64,000 nucleotides of DNA from Streptomyces sp. NBC_00425 (GTDB taxonomy: Bacteria; Actinomycetota; Actinomycetes; Streptomycetales; Streptomycetaceae): positions 1,922,001 to 1,986,000 of the forward strand of contig NZ_CP107928.1 of assembly GCF_036030735.1 (NCBI RefSeq), read 5' to 3'. The position numbers and the translations under genes are program-made. Positions 62,849-64,000 of the stretch are shown here, one piece after another; the first letter of the stretch is position 1, and each line of letters begins with the position of its first letter. The notes beneath the pieces were generated by a model, which was given only the letters and a program-made list of their open reading frames with translations, searched no databases and was not told the origin of the DNA.

Positions 62849-63538
62849 ATGCCTCTCGCCGTCGAGATCGTTCTCATCGTCATCGGAGTGATGCTCTTGG
62901 CTGCCGCCCTGATCGGCAGTGGCATCTCCCGACGCCTCATGACGATTCCGAAGATGAAACGGGCTCCGCGCGTGGTGATCGCCATTCTGGGCGTACTTCT
63001 GCTGGCTGGCGGGATGTGGGGGGTGACCACCGAGGCGAATCAGCACGGGCCCTCACTGACCGCACTCAAGAAACACATTCCGTCCGGCGTGACGTCGAAC
63101 CTGACCTGCAGAGAGGCCGCCGAGTCCCCCAAGGGAGCGGTGGAAATTGACTGCAGCACGCAGGACAGCGTCCCCGAACAAGTCTGGTATCTCATGTTCG
63201 ACAAAGTGAACGAGATGCAGGACTGGTGGATGAGCCAGACTCAGCCCAGCAACCTGCAGGGGGCCAGCTGCAACACCACGAGCGACTACCGGACCGGAAG
63301 TACGTATTCCTACTACCTGGACGACCAGTCAGTCACCATCGGCGACAGCGCCTGCTACACGGCTGGCAACATCATGGTGGCCATGTACACGGATCGACGT
63401 TTCAACATCGTCGTCTGGGCTCAGATCTCTGACACGACGAATTTCTCCGCCTTCCAGAAATGGCTCAGCAATTCGCAGCCGACAGGGACGGGTGACACCA
63501 CCCCCGCGACTCCCTCGCAAACCGTTAACGGGAGTTGA
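62849..63538 (+). CDS. Membrane-anchored protein of unknown function
   Basis: A 229-residue protein. Two hydrophobic segments (about 4-27 and 44-63) are joined by a basic loop (RRLMTIPKMKRAPR). An exported-looking domain follows with four cysteines (LTCREAA, IDCSTQD, ASCNTTS, SACYTAG) that could form two disulphides, and many aromatic residues (YLMFDKVNEMQDWWMS). GGAAGGAG stands before the ATG. Codon use is less GC-biased than upstream genes, suggesting transfer. Not recognised as a named family. Confidence 0.75.
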   Translation: MPLAVEIVLIVIGVMLLAAALIGSGISRRLMTIPKMKRAPRVVIAILGVLLLAGGMWGVTTEANQHGPSLTALKKHIPSGVTSNLTCREAAESPKGAVEIDCSTQDSVPEQVWYLMFDKVNEMQDWWMSQTQPSNLQGASCNTTSDYRTGSTYSYYLDDQSVTIGDSACYTAGNIMVAMYTDRRFNIVVWAQISDTTNFSAFQKWLSNSQPTGTGDTTPATPSQTVNGS

Positions 63539-63567
63539 CCCGGCCTGCCTGGGGAGAGAAGGGCGCC

Positions 63568-64000
63568 ATGGCGGCGGATTTTGATTTTGTCCTCGAAATG
63601 AGCGAAGCGCCCGACGGCTACCGTATCGACGTGACGTCGCCGGCCGGCGAGGACACCCTGGTCGCCGCCATCGACGCGCACGAGTTGCTGGAGCGGCTGC
63701 CCTCTCTGGAAGCCGCAGTCCTGGGGTCCGCCGCCCACTCGCGGAGTATAGGAACCGGGATGGAACTGCCCGCCATGGAGGTCGGCGGCACCCTGTTCGA
63801 GTCCGTGTTCCAGAGCGGGATCAAGGCGCTCTACTTGTCCAGCAGACAGAAGGCGCAGGAACACGGTCAGCGGCTGCGCATGGTCCTCCGGGTCCGTTCC
63901 CCGGAACTCGCCGCACTGCCCTGGGAGCTTCTGTACGACGAGAAGCTGGGCGGCTATCTGTGCCTGCACCACCCGGTCATCCGCCACGTGGAGATGCTGG
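63568..64000 (+). CDS. CHAT-domain protein, N-terminal part (cut by window end)
   Basis: The first 144 codons are in the window with no stop. An N-terminal beta-rich segment (DFDFVLEMSEAPDGYRIDV) leads to LRMVLRVRSPELAALPWELLYDEKLGGYLCLHHPVIRHVEML, the characteristic early part of CHAT caspase-like peptidases. The catalytic His and Cys would be downstream, outside the window. It lies 29 bp after the membrane-protein gene and near the Trypco1-like gene, a set typical of proteolytic conflict/immunity loci. Confidence 0.85.
   Translation, partial: MAADFDFVLEMSEAPDGYRIDVTSPAGEDTLVAAIDAHELLERLPSLEAAVLGSAAHSRSIGTGMELPAMEVGGTLFESVFQSGIKALYLSSRQKAQEHGQRLRMVLRVRSPELAALPWELLYDEKLGGYLCLHHPVIRHVEML

Overview
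The window is high-GC actinobacterial DNA. GC-biased third codon positions, many ATGA/GTGA-coupled starts, a Wbl (WhiB-like) protein, a split FluG-type glutamine synthetase pair, WT-type Streptomyces regulators and tRNA-anchored att duplications all point to a Streptomyces chromosome, probably an accessory-rich arm or sub-arm.

Layout. (1) 1-1074: a partial secreted beta-lactamase-fold protein with a degenerate active site, then about 870 bp of non-coding DNA. (2) 1947-17188: a tightly coupled six-gene lipid/polyketide operon. It holds a PUFA-synthase-like megasynthase (tandem NPD/enoyl-reductase-like, KS, AT, ACP, KR), a second megasynthase (KS, AT-like, double-hotdog DH, C-terminal phosphopantetheinyl transferase), a free ACP, an alpha/beta hydrolase, a GT1 glycosyltransferase and a zinc-ribbon methyltransferase. 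The five functions that are separate in classical pfaABCDE clusters are packed here into two proteins; the tailoring genes suggest a glycosylated, methylated secondary lipid. (3) 17316-32357: hydrolases, a cupin, and two LacI-controlled sugar/polyol catabolic loci (Gfo/Idh/MocA dehydrogenases, a PhyH dioxygenase, an SDR). An RbsB/C/A-like ABC importer diverges from a GntR regulator. Operators are visible, and one palindrome near the second LacI gene recurs at the importer promoter. (4) 32421-35179: acyl-CoA dehydrogenase, SDR and TetR, with a large palindrome. (5) 35403-45465: a dense block that looks like biological conflict/defence: an LSm-like/TPR/STAND ATPase, a STAND ATPase with a C-terminal HEPN RNase motif, a NYN nuclease with an inserted zinc ribbon, a class III nucleotide cyclase fused to two cold-shock-like domains, and, divergently, an unknown protein coupled to a Pycsar-type membrane effector. 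(6) 45679-50953: a sugar ABC operon bracketed by an intact tRNA-Pro(GGG) and a 41-bp copy of its 3' part, i.e. a tRNA-borne island lacking a recognisable integrase. (7) 51054-62200: housekeeping-like genes (DUF309, TauE/SafE, thiolase, lipase, WhiB-like plus Dps, M20 amidohydrolase, HAD, methyltransferase, GS plus amidohydrolase, Nudix-like, ferredoxin). (8) 62359-64000: a tRNA-like remnant followed by lower-GC genes for a trypsin-co-occurring-domain protein, a membrane protein and the start of a CHAT protease, a second conflict-type locus running off the window.

The most notable candidate for a new system is 35403-45465. It combines nucleotide second-messenger synthesis, a membrane effector, two STAND-type ATPases and two RNase folds with RNA-binding modules (LSm-like, cold-shock). 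The individual domain calls are by eye; no database search was possible, and whether these genes form one system or two adjacent ones is inference.
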